From RGEC01 sp964475595 (GTDB taxonomy: Bacteria > Bacteroidota > Bacteroidia > NS11-12g > UBA955), in contig CAYYXG010000001.1 of assembly GCA_964475595.1 (NCBI GenBank), positions 203,633 to 267,632 on the forward strand: a DNA stretch of 64,000 nucleotides, read 5' to 3'. Shown piece by piece: positions 25,782-34,014 of this stretch. Each line of letters begins with the position of its first letter. Within the stretch, counting starts at the first letter, position 1. A program made the position numbers and the translations under genes. Below the pieces are notes generated by a model. The model did not search any database. It worked only from the letters and a program-made list of their open reading frames with translations, and was not told the DNA's origin.

Positions 25782-26567
25782 TCATTTTATCAACTTTTTA
25801 CCACCCAGTTCCATGCCTATACCAAATAAGGCAAAATCATATTTAACAGGGTCTTTAGGGTCAAATTTTTTCAGTGCATCCGTAAGTTCCAGTGCGGTTT
25901 GCCAATCTGCCTGTTTGCGTGTAATGAGTTTAAGTTGTGTGGCGGTTCTGTGCACATGAACATCGAGTGGGCAGATTAGCTGCGACGGGGCGATGCTTTT
26001 CCAAATGCCAAAATCTACGCCTTTTGAATCCGAACGCACCATCCACCGCAGATACAAATTGATGCGTTTGCATGCACTTTTTCTCAGTGGCGTTTGCAGG
26101 TGTTTTTCAGTCCTGTGCAGGTGGGGCAGCGAGAAAAAGTATTGGTAAAAATGTATCAAGGCATTTTCTACATTTGGGTCGTTCTTTTTCATGCCTGACG
26201 AAAAGGCAGTTTCTAAGCTATCGTGATGGGTGTAATGATGCTGAAGGAACTCAAGGAAATACAGCAGATCACTGTATTGAAATGTGCGGTGTACCCATTT
26301 TTCAAAGCGTTTTCTATCTTTTTCTTGGTGGTTTACAATAAAATCGTGGGGACTGTTGTCCATGAGCGCTGTCAGCCTGTTTGCGCTGTTAATGATGGAG
26401 GTTCGGTTGCCCCAGGCCAGCAGTGCTGCAAATAAACCGGCAATTTCAATATCCTGTTTCTTGCTAAAGTGATGGGGGACAGAGATGGGATCCGGGGCAA
26501 TAAATGAGGCTTCGTTAAACCGTTGTAGATTATCATCCAGCAAGGATTGCAGCGTTTTTTGATTCAT
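25782..26567 (-). CDS. TIGR02757 (DUF2400) family protein
   Basis: 261 residues from the ATG at 26567; a TTG 15 bases upstream would overlap the neighbouring gene. The family match rests on DPISVPHHFSKKQDIEIAGLFAALLAWGNR, RTFQYSDLLYFLEFLQ, the CKRINLYLRWMVR segment and CPLDVHVHRTATQLKL. It is all-helical, resembles helix-hairpin-helix DNA glycosylases in outline, and has no established function. It lies four bases after the AAA ATPase gene on the same strand and may be cotranscribed with it. Confidence 0.85.
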   Translation of the reverse strand: MNQKTLQSLLDDNLQRFNEASFIAPDPISVPHHFSKKQDIEIAGLFAALLAWGNRTSIINSANRLTALMDNSPHDFIVNHQEKDRKRFEKWVHRTFQYSDLLYFLEFLQHHYTHHDSLETAFSSGMKKNDPNVENALIHFYQYFFSLPHLHRTEKHLQTPLRKSACKRINLYLRWMVRSDSKGVDFGIWKSIAPSQLICPLDVHVHRTATQLKLITRKQADWQTALELTDALKKFDPKDPVKYDFALFGIGMELGGKKLIK

Positions 26568-26571
26568 GACT

Positions 26572-27699
26572 TCATGCTCCAATCCAATCCAGGTAGTTAC
26601 GCTGGTTAATCAGATGAAACGGCACCTCGGGGTATCCTTTGGCAAAGGCAACGGGTATCCGGCATTTGTCATCAGTCCATTTACATTCAAAAGCAGTCAA
26701 TTGCTTGTTTTCAACCTCGATCAGGTCGATTCCCTGCTGGTCGTAGGTTCGCCAGAAATAGCTTTCTGTATTATGGCCATGGTAGGCATGATACTTGTTT
26801 CTTTCAGACAGGATGTACTGTTCCCATAGCGCTCCGACATCCCTGCGCACGGCCAGTGGCCGGAAATCGCCAATAAGGGCGTTTCGGATCCCATTGTCGG
26901 CAAAATACCATTTGCGTCCTTTGGCAACTTCCTTTCTCAGGTTCCCGCTGTATCCGCTGCGACTGAAAATAACAAATACTTTGCTCAGCAAATCCAGGTA
27001 ACGTTCAACGGTGTTTTTACTCATGCCCAGTTGCTGTCCGAGCTCTTGCATAGACACTTCGTTTCCTACCTGATGAGCCAGTAATACCAGTAGATTTTTG
27101 AGCTTTTGCGAGTTGTTGATTTGCTCAAACATCAATATATCCTTCAGTAAATAGGTGTTTACCAGTTCTCGCAGATAGTCAGTTTTTTCTTTGTAGGTTT
27201 TCAACTGGCTTATTTCCGGGTAGCTGCCCAGGATGAGCCTGTCTTCCAGGTTTTGCCGGGTTTGTAGCACGCTTTCCTTTTGCTTCCATTCCATTTGAGC
27301 AAGCGGAAATAAGTGAAAGTTGAGCGTTCTTCCTACCAGGGGATTTCCCATTTTTTCAATGTCAAATGCAGATGAGCCGGTAAGAATGACATGCAGCGGT
27401 TTTATGTTGTCAATCATCAGCTTCACCTTGCGTGCAACATCGGGAATGAACTTTGCCTCGTCTATGATCAACAGGCGGTAGCCCTCCAGTATTTTGCGAT
27501 AGTTGGCTATGGTTCGGTTTTCCAGCAGTATGTGGGTGTCGTTGTCCTCGCCGTTTAGCCAGAGCGTGTTTTTTTGCTTCTTGCTATATAGGGTTTGAAG
27601 TAGTTCGGTTTTGCCCACGCGGCGCGCTCCCAGCAACAACGAAACTTTTTGTTTGCTGAGGTTGTCCTCCATGATTTTTAGCAATTTCCGATCAAACAC
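26572..27699 (-). CDS. AAA ATPase with DUF4143 domain
   Basis: 375 residues with a GTG start at 27699. The N-terminal AAA_14 domain has Walker A GARRVGKT (24-31), Walker B RLLIIDEAKF (Asp80, Glu81) and the sensor-like HVILTGSSAFD. The middle holds a winged-helix-like segment (MQELGQQLGMSKNTVERYLDLL), and the C-terminal DUF4143 region has a nuclease-like core (YDQQGIDLIEVENKQLTAFECKW, an E-x-K pattern). Proteins of this COG1373 type are widespread accessory ATPases whose role is unknown; toxin-antitoxin or mobile-element links have been suggested for relatives. Two dyads precede its promoter. Confidence 0.88.
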   Translation of the reverse strand: MFDRKLLKIMEDNLSKQKVSLLLGARRVGKTELLQTLYSKKQKNTLWLNGEDNDTHILLENRTIANYRKILEGYRLLIIDEAKFIPDVARKVKLMIDNIKPLHVILTGSSAFDIEKMGNPLVGRTLNFHLFPLAQMEWKQKESVLQTRQNLEDRLILGSYPEISQLKTYKEKTDYLRELVNTYLLKDILMFEQINNSQKLKNLLVLLAHQVGNEVSMQELGQQLGMSKNTVERYLDLLSKVFVIFSRSGYSGNLRKEVAKGRKWYFADNGIRNALIGDFRPLAVRRDVGALWEQYILSERNKYHAYHGHNTESYFWRTYDQQGIDLIEVENKQLTAFECKWTDDKCRIPVAFAKGYPEVPFHLINQRNYLDWIGA

Positions 27700-27703
27700 A
27701 CTT

Positions 27704-27711
27704 CAAAATTA
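27704..27711 (-). promoter_or_regulatory. -7 promoter element of the AAA ATPase gene
   Basis: TAATTTTG on the minus strand, an exact TAnnTTTG match, then aagt and the GTG start at 27699. The four-base gap predicts a leaderless mRNA. A TTTG 25 bases upstream lies inside the first of two dyads. Confidence 0.5.
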
Positions 27712-27730
27712 CTAAAAAAAGATTAAAACA

Positions 27731-27776
27731 GTCAATCAAATGACTAAAATAATGTAAAAAACGTCAATAGACTGAC
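27731..27776. promoter_or_regulatory. Twin dyads, possible operators of the AAA ATPase gene
   Basis: GTCA-N6-TGAC occurs at 27731-27744 and again at 27763-27776, with centres 32 bases apart (three helical turns). The first covers the expected -33 region of the ATPase promoter. The identical half-sites, spacing and phase suggest a dimeric regulator. This 143-base gap to the downstream end of the trans-sulfuration gene holds nothing else recognisable. Confidence 0.45.
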
Positions 27777-27842
27777 AGAATTTATATTTTTAACGATTGT
27801 GGTTCGCCTGATAATTAGTGCTTAGACCCTTTATTTATATGG

Positions 27843-28988
27843 TTAAACGGCTTTTAGGGCAACTTCCAGATCCTGAATCAGGTCGTCAAGGTGTTCTATG
27901 CCTACGCTCAGGCGGATTAGCGAATCTTTTAATCCCGATGCTTCCCGTTGTTCCTTGGGAATACTGGCATGGGTCATGGTTGCTGGATGTCCCACCAGAC
28001 TTTCCACCCCGCCCAGACTTTCCGCAAGCGAAAAAAGATGCGTGTTTTTTAGGAATTTCATGGCAGATGATACGGAATCATCCTTCAAGGTAAATGAGAT
28101 CATTCCGCCAAAACCCCGCATCTGTTTTTTGGCTACTGAATGTCCCGGATGCTCTTCAAAACCCGGCCAATATACAGTCCCTACTTTTGGATGAGCCTTC
28201 AGCCAATGCGCAATGGCAGCCCCATTCTCACAATGCCTTTGCATGCGCACGTGCAGGGTTTTTATACCTCGCAGCACTAAAAAGCAATCCTGAGGGCCGG
28301 GTGTGGCACCACAGCTGTTTTGTATAAATGCCAGACGGTCTCTAAGCGACGGATCATTCACACAAAGTGCTCCGAGCACCACATCGCTGTGTCCATTGAT
28401 ATATTTGGTGGCACTGTGCATCACAATATCAGCGCCATATTCGGCAGGATTTTGCAGGTAAGGGCTGGCAAAAGTATTGTCTACCACCACTAAAGCCCCG
28501 GTAGCTTTGCCAATCCGGCAAACCGCTTCTATATCAATAATTCTCAGTAAAGGATTGGTAGGAGTTTCTGCCCATATCATTTTAGTATTGGGGGTAATGG
28601 CTTTTTGAACATTTTCAGCATCGGTCATATCAACGAAGTGAAACCGAATGCCATAGGGCTCAAATACTTTGGTGAAAAGACGATAAGTACCACCGTATAA
28701 ATCGTTGGTGCTAATTACTTCATCGCCGGGTTTTAGCAATTTTACGCAGGCATCTACTGCGCCCATGCCTGTGCTGAAACACAATCCGTAATTCATGCCT
28801 TCCAGGGCCGCCAGATTTTTCTGTAATACATCCCTGGTAGGATTTTGGGTTCTCGCATATTCATACCCTTTGTGTTCTCCGGGTGCGGCCTGAACATAGG
28901 TGCTGGTCTGAAAAATGGGAGTCATAATGGCGCCTGTTGTTGGATCAGGTTCAATGCCGGCATGTAATACCTTGGTTTCGATGTGCAT
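27843..28988 (-). CDS. metB: Cys/Met metabolism PLP-dependent enzyme (cystathionine gamma-synthase type)
   Basis: 381 residues from the ATG at 28988. A fold-type I PLP enzyme of the trans-sulfuration family. The PLP-binding site is MHSATKYINGHSDVVLGAL with the Schiff-base Lys; YEYARTQNPTRDVLQKNLAALEG, FSTGMGAVDA and the C-terminal SLGGVESLVGHPATMTHASIP are also typical. The family includes cystathionine gamma-synthase, cystathionine gamma-lyase and homocysteine-forming enzymes, which sequence alone does not separate reliably; the symbol is tentative. It is the last gene of the minus-strand run from the MltD-like gene. Confidence 0.85.
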   Translation of the reverse strand: MHIETKVLHAGIEPDPTTGAIMTPIFQTSTYVQAAPGEHKGYEYARTQNPTRDVLQKNLAALEGMNYGLCFSTGMGAVDACVKLLKPGDEVISTNDLYGGTYRLFTKVFEPYGIRFHFVDMTDAENVQKAITPNTKMIWAETPTNPLLRIIDIEAVCRIGKATGALVVVDNTFASPYLQNPAEYGADIVMHSATKYINGHSDVVLGALCVNDPSLRDRLAFIQNSCGATPGPQDCFLVLRGIKTLHVRMQRHCENGAAIAHWLKAHPKVGTVYWPGFEEHPGHSVAKKQMRGFGGMISFTLKDDSVSSAMKFLKNTHLFSLAESLGGVESLVGHPATMTHASIPKEQREASGLKDSLIRLSVGIEHLDDLIQDLEVALKAV

Positions 28989-29043
28989 GCTGCAAATTAA
29001 CGGTTCGCAGATGAATTGTCTATCCACCGTTTATGCACCTGCA

Positions 29044-29655
29044 TTATTTTTGGATTCGGATCAGGGTAGTTCCGGTTCCAATGATTTCATATAATTCTGA
29101 AATATCCGCGTTTTTTAAGGATATGCATCCCTTGGTCCAAGGAATGCCACTGCTGACTAGAAAATCGTTGCCTTCCACCACACCATGTATCCCAATTTCT
29201 CCGCCAATCTGTGCATGCTGGGGTATAAGTCCGGCTTTTTTGGCCTGCCAATGTTTCTTTCTTGAATCGTCTGTTGGGTAATTAATCCACATAAAGTATT
29301 TCCAGCTTTTGTGCGGATATTTGGACTGAATGATAAAATCACCTTCCGGTGTTAAATTGTCGCCTTGCATGCGTTTATCTGCAAGACTATTTGAACCTAG
29401 GGCTACTGGATAAGATTTCAATATCCGGTCATTGTGCCGTAAATATAATTTTTTCTCAGATTTGTCAATCAACACCACCACGTATCGCGCCTCAATTCCA
29501 TTGTCTTTCATGTATTTTTTTACATCCTTGATTTCAGGTTCGCTTTTGGTCTCTGAATGAATGGCCGGGCTTACATCGGCAGGGTGGTTTGCACAATTAA
29601 AGAATCCTAATAAAATGGTGCACAAGCAAGCATAAAAAATAAAATGATACCGCAT
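29044..29655 (-). CDS. L,D-transpeptidase (YkuD) family protein
   Basis: 203 residues. The N-terminus is a signal or lipoprotein-like segment (FYACLCTILLGFFNCANHP) in which FFNC is a weak lipobox. The YkuD domain spans about residues 57-203. It starts RYVVVLIDKSEKKLYL, has GDNLTPEGDFII, and ends with the catalytic site IGIHG ... IPWTKGCISLKNADI containing His and Cys. These enzymes make 3-3 cross-links in peptidoglycan or attach proteins to it, and act in the periplasm. It is read with purN, DUF4837 and the MltD-like gene. Confidence 0.88.
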   Translation of the reverse strand: MRYHFIFYACLCTILLGFFNCANHPADVSPAIHSETKSEPEIKDVKKYMKDNGIEARYVVVLIDKSEKKLYLRHNDRILKSYPVALGSNSLADKRMQGDNLTPEGDFIIQSKYPHKSWKYFMWINYPTDDSRKKHWQAKKAGLIPQHAQIGGEIGIHGVVEGNDFLVSSGIPWTKGCISLKNADISELYEIIGTGTTLIRIQK

Positions 29656-29686
29656 AATCTTAATAGTTTATTATACGGATAACGTA

Positions 29687-30253
29687 TCAAATGCCTAAAA
29701 TCTTTGAAATGGCTTTAGGGTATAAAGAAAACTCCAGTTTATGGATTTTTTCGGTCACAGAATCCAGGGTTTCATCGGGCTGCAGACTGAATGACTCTTG
29801 CAGTACAATTTCTCCTTCATCATACTTTTCATTAACCATGTGAATGGTAATGCCATGGGATTTTTCTCCATTTTGTAAAACTGCCCGGTGTACATGTTCT
29901 CCATACATGCCTTTGCCACCATAGGCAGGCAATAGCGCAGGGTGTATGTTTAAAATCCGGTTTTTGTATTTTTTTACCAGTCTGTCTGGGAAGAGCCATA
30001 AAAATCCGGCCAGTACAATGATATCCGGCCTGTAGTGCTCCAGTTGTTCGTCCAGAAAACCTTGATGCAGGCAATGTTCTTTGCTGAATAATACCACAGG
30101 AACTCCCCATTGCTTCGCCCTAGCAATTACCCCGGCTTCCGGTTTGTTACAAAATATGGCTGTAACTCGGGCCTTAGGACATTCAGCAAAGTGGCGGATG
30201 ATGTTCTCAGCATTGGTTCCGCTACCGGAGGCAAAAATTACGATGGATTTCAT
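29687..30253 (-). CDS. purN: Phosphoribosylglycinamide formyltransferase
   Basis: 188 residues. It transfers a formyl group from 10-formyl-tetrahydrofolate to GAR in purine synthesis. SIVIFASGSGTNAENII is the phosphate-binding N-terminus, ILNIHPALLPAYGGKGMYG holds the catalytic Asn and His, and HMVNEKYDEGEIVLQ holds the catalytic Asp. Length is normal. It begins two bases after the DUF4837 stop. The other pur genes are not nearby. Confidence 0.95.
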   Translation of the reverse strand: MKSIVIFASGSGTNAENIIRHFAECPKARVTAIFCNKPEAGVIARAKQWGVPVVLFSKEHCLHQGFLDEQLEHYRPDIIVLAGFLWLFPDRLVKKYKNRILNIHPALLPAYGGKGMYGEHVHRAVLQNGEKSHGITIHMVNEKYDEGEIVLQESFSLQPDETLDSVTEKIHKLEFSLYPKAISKILGI

Positions 30254-30255
30254 GC

Positions 30256-31314
30256 TCAGTGGAAGACGATACTTGCAGCCATTAGATCGAAGGTTCTGTA
30301 GAAAGAAAGTTTTGGCATATCCGGTGCGTGCATAAAACCATCTATAGCAATGATTCGACGGTTGGCCTTGTCGTGAAAAAAATAACGGGCAAAGGGTCCT
30401 CTGCGGAAAGTGCCCTCTTCAGTATACCAACCGCGCAATATGTTTACCGAGTTTTTACCCATTTTTACATCTTTTTCCCAAATCAGCGGAAATAATTTGC
30501 TTTCACTCACCGCCACACGGGTTCCTTCAGTGTTTTTCACATATTTGTCGGTAAAATAATTACGATTTGCTTTTGCCTTATCCGGATTGTCAATCAATAC
30601 CGAGTCGCTGAAAATGTTAATGAATAGGTGCCGGTAGAATCTGGGTGTTTCCTGCCAGAGCCATACCACCTCCGAATTACTAAATTCAAGCCTGAACTGG
30701 GGTGAAAAGGCAAATGAAAATCCGTACTTACCTTGAATTAAACGGCTTATACTATCACAGTATTCATTGGGCATCAGGTTGCCGGGCAGACCCTGTTGCA
30801 GCTCGTTTTCGAGGAATTCTTTTTCCAGTGTCTGGGCCAGTGAAATAAAATCTTCCATCAGTGAATTTGTTTCACAGCGAATTACGGTCTGGTTTTGAGC
30901 CCATATATTTTTGTAAACATAAAGCTGAAAACCTCGACCATTAATGGTTTTGACGATATCCTTTTTTTCAAGATCGCTGCTATATTTTCCGGCTGTTTTA
31001 TCATCAATCTCCATTACCAGAATCATGGGTGATTGTTTCTCAATGCCCTCAATGCTTTGCGGGCGTCCAAACCAAAATTGTATGGAAGGTTCAAATTCCT
31101 GTTTTTCTGCTTTTTCTGCTTTTAAAAGTATGGGTGAAAAACGATTAAAAGTACGCTCAAATGCCGTTTTAACAGCTTCCTGATCATTTTCATTAGATAC
31201 CACCAATACCTCAGAAGGGGAGCCTTCGGTTGGGGGCAGATCGGTGGTTTCTTTTCTTGTACACGATGAAAAAATGGCAATTACAACCCAAAGAATGGTG
31301 ATGTGGAACTTCAT
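30256..31314 (-). CDS. DUF4837-family lipoprotein
   Basis: 352 residues from the ATG at 31314, giving a lipoprotein signal (ITILWVVIAIFSSCTRKE, lipid-modified Cys after FSS). The mature part begins with an acidic linker (TTDLPPTEGSPSEVLVVSNEND) typical of DUF4837. The remainder is mixed alpha/beta with IQFWFGRPQSIEG and LRGWYTEEGTFRRGPFARYF. The family is restricted to Bacteroidota and its function is unknown; here, as I recall from relatives, it lies beside a MltD-like transglycosylase, suggesting an envelope role. The longer frame to 31353 would precede the signal sequence. Confidence 0.85.
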   Translation of the reverse strand: MKFHITILWVVIAIFSSCTRKETTDLPPTEGSPSEVLVVSNENDQEAVKTAFERTFNRFSPILLKAEKAEKQEFEPSIQFWFGRPQSIEGIEKQSPMILVMEIDDKTAGKYSSDLEKKDIVKTINGRGFQLYVYKNIWAQNQTVIRCETNSLMEDFISLAQTLEKEFLENELQQGLPGNLMPNEYCDSISRLIQGKYGFSFAFSPQFRLEFSNSEVVWLWQETPRFYRHLFINIFSDSVLIDNPDKAKANRNYFTDKYVKNTEGTRVAVSESKLFPLIWEKDVKMGKNSVNILRGWYTEEGTFRRGPFARYFFHDKANRRIIAIDGFMHAPDMPKLSFYRTFDLMAASIVFH

Positions 31315-31375
31315 TGGAGCAAATTTCACCAATTGCCGTAAATAAATTGTCACAAGTAAAAGATAAATGCTGAAA

Positions 31376-32605
31376 TTACCCTTGTCGGTTATTGACCCAT
31401 TGCATTTTATAGATTATCAAGGTTCTTCCCAATGGGGCGTAATTGCTTTTCAAGCTATTCCATGCTTTGATTTGTTGCACGGTCACACCATGTTTTCTGG
31501 CGATACTATACAAGGTTTGCCCTTTTTGAACTTTATGATAGGAGGGAAGCCACTTTTGAACATACGCGGGTTTGTTGGCCTCTTCGATGGCTTTTTCTCT
31601 GCGGGCAAAGGCATATATGCTGTCTTTTTCTGCCATGAACTGCATGCTGATATCGTAGGGTAGGAGCAGGTGATGCGTTTGAGAACCCGGAGTGCTTTTC
31701 TTGAGAAATTCCCGGTTGTATCCTACAATTTCATCTTCGGATATATGGAGATAACGTGCAATAATGCCCATACTGATAGCGCTGTCCACGGGCGTTTTTA
31801 CCAGCAATGCAGAGCGTTCGTTGTGATTGAAGGTTGAGTACCGGGTAAAGCTCAATACGTAAGCAGCAGCGATAAACTTGGGTACATATTGCTGGGTTTC
31901 ACGCGGCAGAAATGGCATGATAGACCAAAAATCTTTCTTGCCGCCTGAACGGTTTATGGCTTTTTGAACATTGCCGGGTCCACAGTTGTAGGATGCTATG
32001 GCCATCAGCCAGTCTCCAAACTGGTTGTAGCTGTTTCTGAAATATTCACATGCTTTTTCTGTGCTTTGTACAATGCCTTTTCGTTCGTCAATGCTGTAAT
32101 CAATGCGCATACCCATACTTCGGCCGGTATAGGGCATAAACTGCCAAAGTCCTGTAGCGCCGCACCAGCTAACCGCATTGGGGTTTAGGTGACTTTCTAT
32201 AATGCTTACATATTTCAGTTCCTGTGGCAGATTGTATTTATCCAAAACCTGCTCGTAAATAGGGAAATACAGTTGCATACGTTTATGTAGCATGTCGTAA
32301 AAACTGCTATTCTGCGCCATCAGATAGCGTATGTGAAGCGCCACATGTTGATTGTAGGGGAATGCAATGCTGCTCCCCAGCTGGTTCATCTGCGATTTAA
32401 AAATATCGTGGTTAAGCTGATGGTGATTGAATGAATCACTCAACGGCAGGTGCGATGGAATGTTTTCGTAAAGGAGCTGGGTAAGACTATCTATCTTGTC
32501 TATATTGGTTTCCATGGTGGGCCCTATGGGTGCCTGTGCCAATGCAGCAAAAGGACTTAAGATAGCCGCGAGCATGGAGATGATGGTATGTAACGTCAAT
32601 CGCAT
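31376..32605 (-). CDS. mltD: MltD-like lytic transglycosylase with LysM domain
   Basis: 409 residues. A signal peptide (about 1-23, PFAALAQA) is followed by a helical linker, an SLT catalytic domain with the Glu at 137 (YVSIIESHLNPNAVSWCGATGLWQFMP), the ASYNCGPGNVQKAI motif and RETQQYVPKFIAAAYV. A LysM peptidoglycan-binding domain occupies about 358-400 (YHKVQKGQTLYSIARKHGVTVQQIKAWN). The enzyme cleaves glycan strands to 1,6-anhydroMurNAc ends in the periplasm. It has one LysM where E. coli MltD has two. It heads the minus-strand run to 27843. Confidence 0.92.
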   Translation of the reverse strand: MRLTLHTIISMLAAILSPFAALAQAPIGPTMETNIDKIDSLTQLLYENIPSHLPLSDSFNHHQLNHDIFKSQMNQLGSSIAFPYNQHVALHIRYLMAQNSSFYDMLHKRMQLYFPIYEQVLDKYNLPQELKYVSIIESHLNPNAVSWCGATGLWQFMPYTGRSMGMRIDYSIDERKGIVQSTEKACEYFRNSYNQFGDWLMAIASYNCGPGNVQKAINRSGGKKDFWSIMPFLPRETQQYVPKFIAAAYVLSFTRYSTFNHNERSALLVKTPVDSAISMGIIARYLHISEDEIVGYNREFLKKSTPGSQTHHLLLPYDISMQFMAEKDSIYAFARREKAIEEANKPAYVQKWLPSYHKVQKGQTLYSIARKHGVTVQQIKAWNSLKSNYAPLGRTLIIYKMQWVNNRQG

Positions 32606-32621
32606 GGTAAGTTCCGCAGAG

Positions 32622-32629
32622 CGAATTTA
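32622..32629 (-). promoter_or_regulatory. Possible -7 element of the MltD-like gene
   Basis: TAAATTCG on the minus strand, one base off TAnnTTTG, lies 16 bases before the ATG at 32605 in the 179-base divergent gap shared with ald. Confidence 0.3.
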
Positions 32630-32695
32630 TAAAATAAACCTAAAATTAAGCAAAAAGCGTACCATGTATAACGTACACAAAAGGAAAAATATTAT

Positions 32696-32703
32696 TATCT
32701 TTG
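32696..32703 (+). promoter_or_regulatory. -7 promoter element of ald
   Basis: TATCTTTG, the commonest form of TAnnTTTG, lies 81 bases before the ATG at 32785. The leader is the longest predicted in the window and could carry regulation, but I see no recognised riboswitch in it. Confidence 0.5.
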
Positions 32704-32784
32704 TGTAGTTAGTCTCATGCTCAAGATGGCTGTGCACTTGCATAAGATGCTTCTTGTGTATTAAACAGGACAGGTTAACAATTC

Positions 32785-34005
32785 ATGGCGAAAAAAATTA
32801 GTTCAGGATCCGTAAAGGTTTCATCAGAGGCCGAAACGCTGGCACTCCCCATCAGGAAAGATCCACGCTTTCCGTCTCTTTCCATAGGCATACCCAAAGA
32901 AATTACTTTTCAGGAGAACCGGGTTCCTTTAACCCCCTCTGCTGTTCAGTATTTCGTTTCAAACGGCCATAAAATACGTATGGAAACCGGTGCCGGTCGC
33001 AATGCCAATTTTTCAGATTCTCAGTACAGCGAGTGTGGGGCTGAAATAGCCTACAATGCCAAGGAAGTGTATGAATCCGACATCATATTGAAAGTGGATC
33101 CACCTACTTCCAGAGAAGTAGAATGGATGAGGCCCGGACAACTGCTCATCTCAGCACTGCAAATCAATCAGCTGGATGAGACCCTGCTGAGAAAAATGAT
33201 GGATAAACGCATTAATGCCTTGGCCTATGAATTTTTGGAGGATGATTCCGGCGCATTGCCCATCATACGCGCCATGAGCGAGATTGCAGGCACCGCCAGT
33301 ATTTTAATTGCTGCCGAATACCTGAACAATACCCACATCGGGAAGGGGGAACTTTTGGGGGGATTTGCCGGTGTACCGCCTACGCAGGTGGTGGTGATCG
33401 GAGCCGGTGCAGTTGGCGAATTTGCCACCAAGGCGGCGCTGGGTCTCGGGGCCAATGTGAAGGTATTTGATAACAAAATGTATCGCCTGCGCCGCATACA
33501 GAAGAGTTTTGGTTTTCATTTGTATACCAGCACCATACAACCTCGGGTACTCCAAAGTGCCCTTGAAAGTGCGGATGTTGTCATAGGCGCCCTTTCCGGG
33601 AAAGGGGCCAGAAGCCCGGTAGTGGTGACAGAAGAGATGGTAAGCCGCATGCGTGCCAATAGCGTAATTATTGATGTAGCCATCGACAGGGGCGGTAATT
33701 TTGAATCCAGCGATATTACCACTCACGAGAAGCCCGTTTTCAAAAAGCACGATGTAATTCATTATTGTGTTCCCAACATTGCCAGCCGTGTTAGCCGCAC
33801 CGCCAGCTATGCCCTTAGCAATGTGTTTACACCCTTGCTGGATGAAATGGCCAATCTGGGCGGATTTGCTGATTACCTGAGACAAAAACCGGGCATCAGA
33901 AAAGGAACGTATTTATTCAAAGGTAGTCTGACCAACCGAGATCTGGCCGATAAATTCGGTATTCGCTGCCATGACATCGATTTGATGGCAGGGATGTACC
34001 TCTAA
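32785..34005 (+). CDS. ald: Alanine dehydrogenase
   Basis: 406 residues. The NAD-dependent enzyme interconverts L-alanine and pyruvate plus ammonia. After a ~35-residue N-terminal extension the family core begins SIGIPKEITFQENRVPLTPSAV, with ETGAGRNANFSD, the Rossmann fingerprint VVVIGAGAVGEFATKAALGLGA, VIIDVAIDRGGNFESS and HYCVPNIASRVSRTASYALSN. The substrate-site Arg (ENRVPLTP) and Lys/His residues appear kept. It is longer than Bacillus Ald (about 370) by the extension, as in other Bacteroidota. It is monocistronic and convergent with the glycosyltransferase gene. Confidence 0.9.
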   Translation: MAKKISSGSVKVSSEAETLALPIRKDPRFPSLSIGIPKEITFQENRVPLTPSAVQYFVSNGHKIRMETGAGRNANFSDSQYSECGAEIAYNAKEVYESDIILKVDPPTSREVEWMRPGQLLISALQINQLDETLLRKMMDKRINALAYEFLEDDSGALPIIRAMSEIAGTASILIAAEYLNNTHIGKGELLGGFAGVPPTQVVVIGAGAVGEFATKAALGLGANVKVFDNKMYRLRRIQKSFGFHLYTSTIQPRVLQSALESADVVIGALSGKGARSPVVVTEEMVSRMRANSVIIDVAIDRGGNFESSDITTHEKPVFKKHDVIHYCVPNIASRVSRTASYALSNVFTPLLDEMANLGGFADYLRQKPGIRKGTYLFKGSLTNRDLADKFGIRCHDIDLMAGMYL

Positions 34006-34014
34006 TAAATACTT

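Noticed and set aside
28989..29043. Possible SAM riboswitch before the trans-sulfuration gene
   Set aside because: The gap to the upstream same-strand gene is only 55 bases, too short for a SAM riboswitch, and the conserved core is missing.
32704..32784. Possible riboswitch in the 81-base leader of ald
   Set aside because: No conserved riboswitch core or stable paired elements could be recognised, and there is no terminator-like hairpin.
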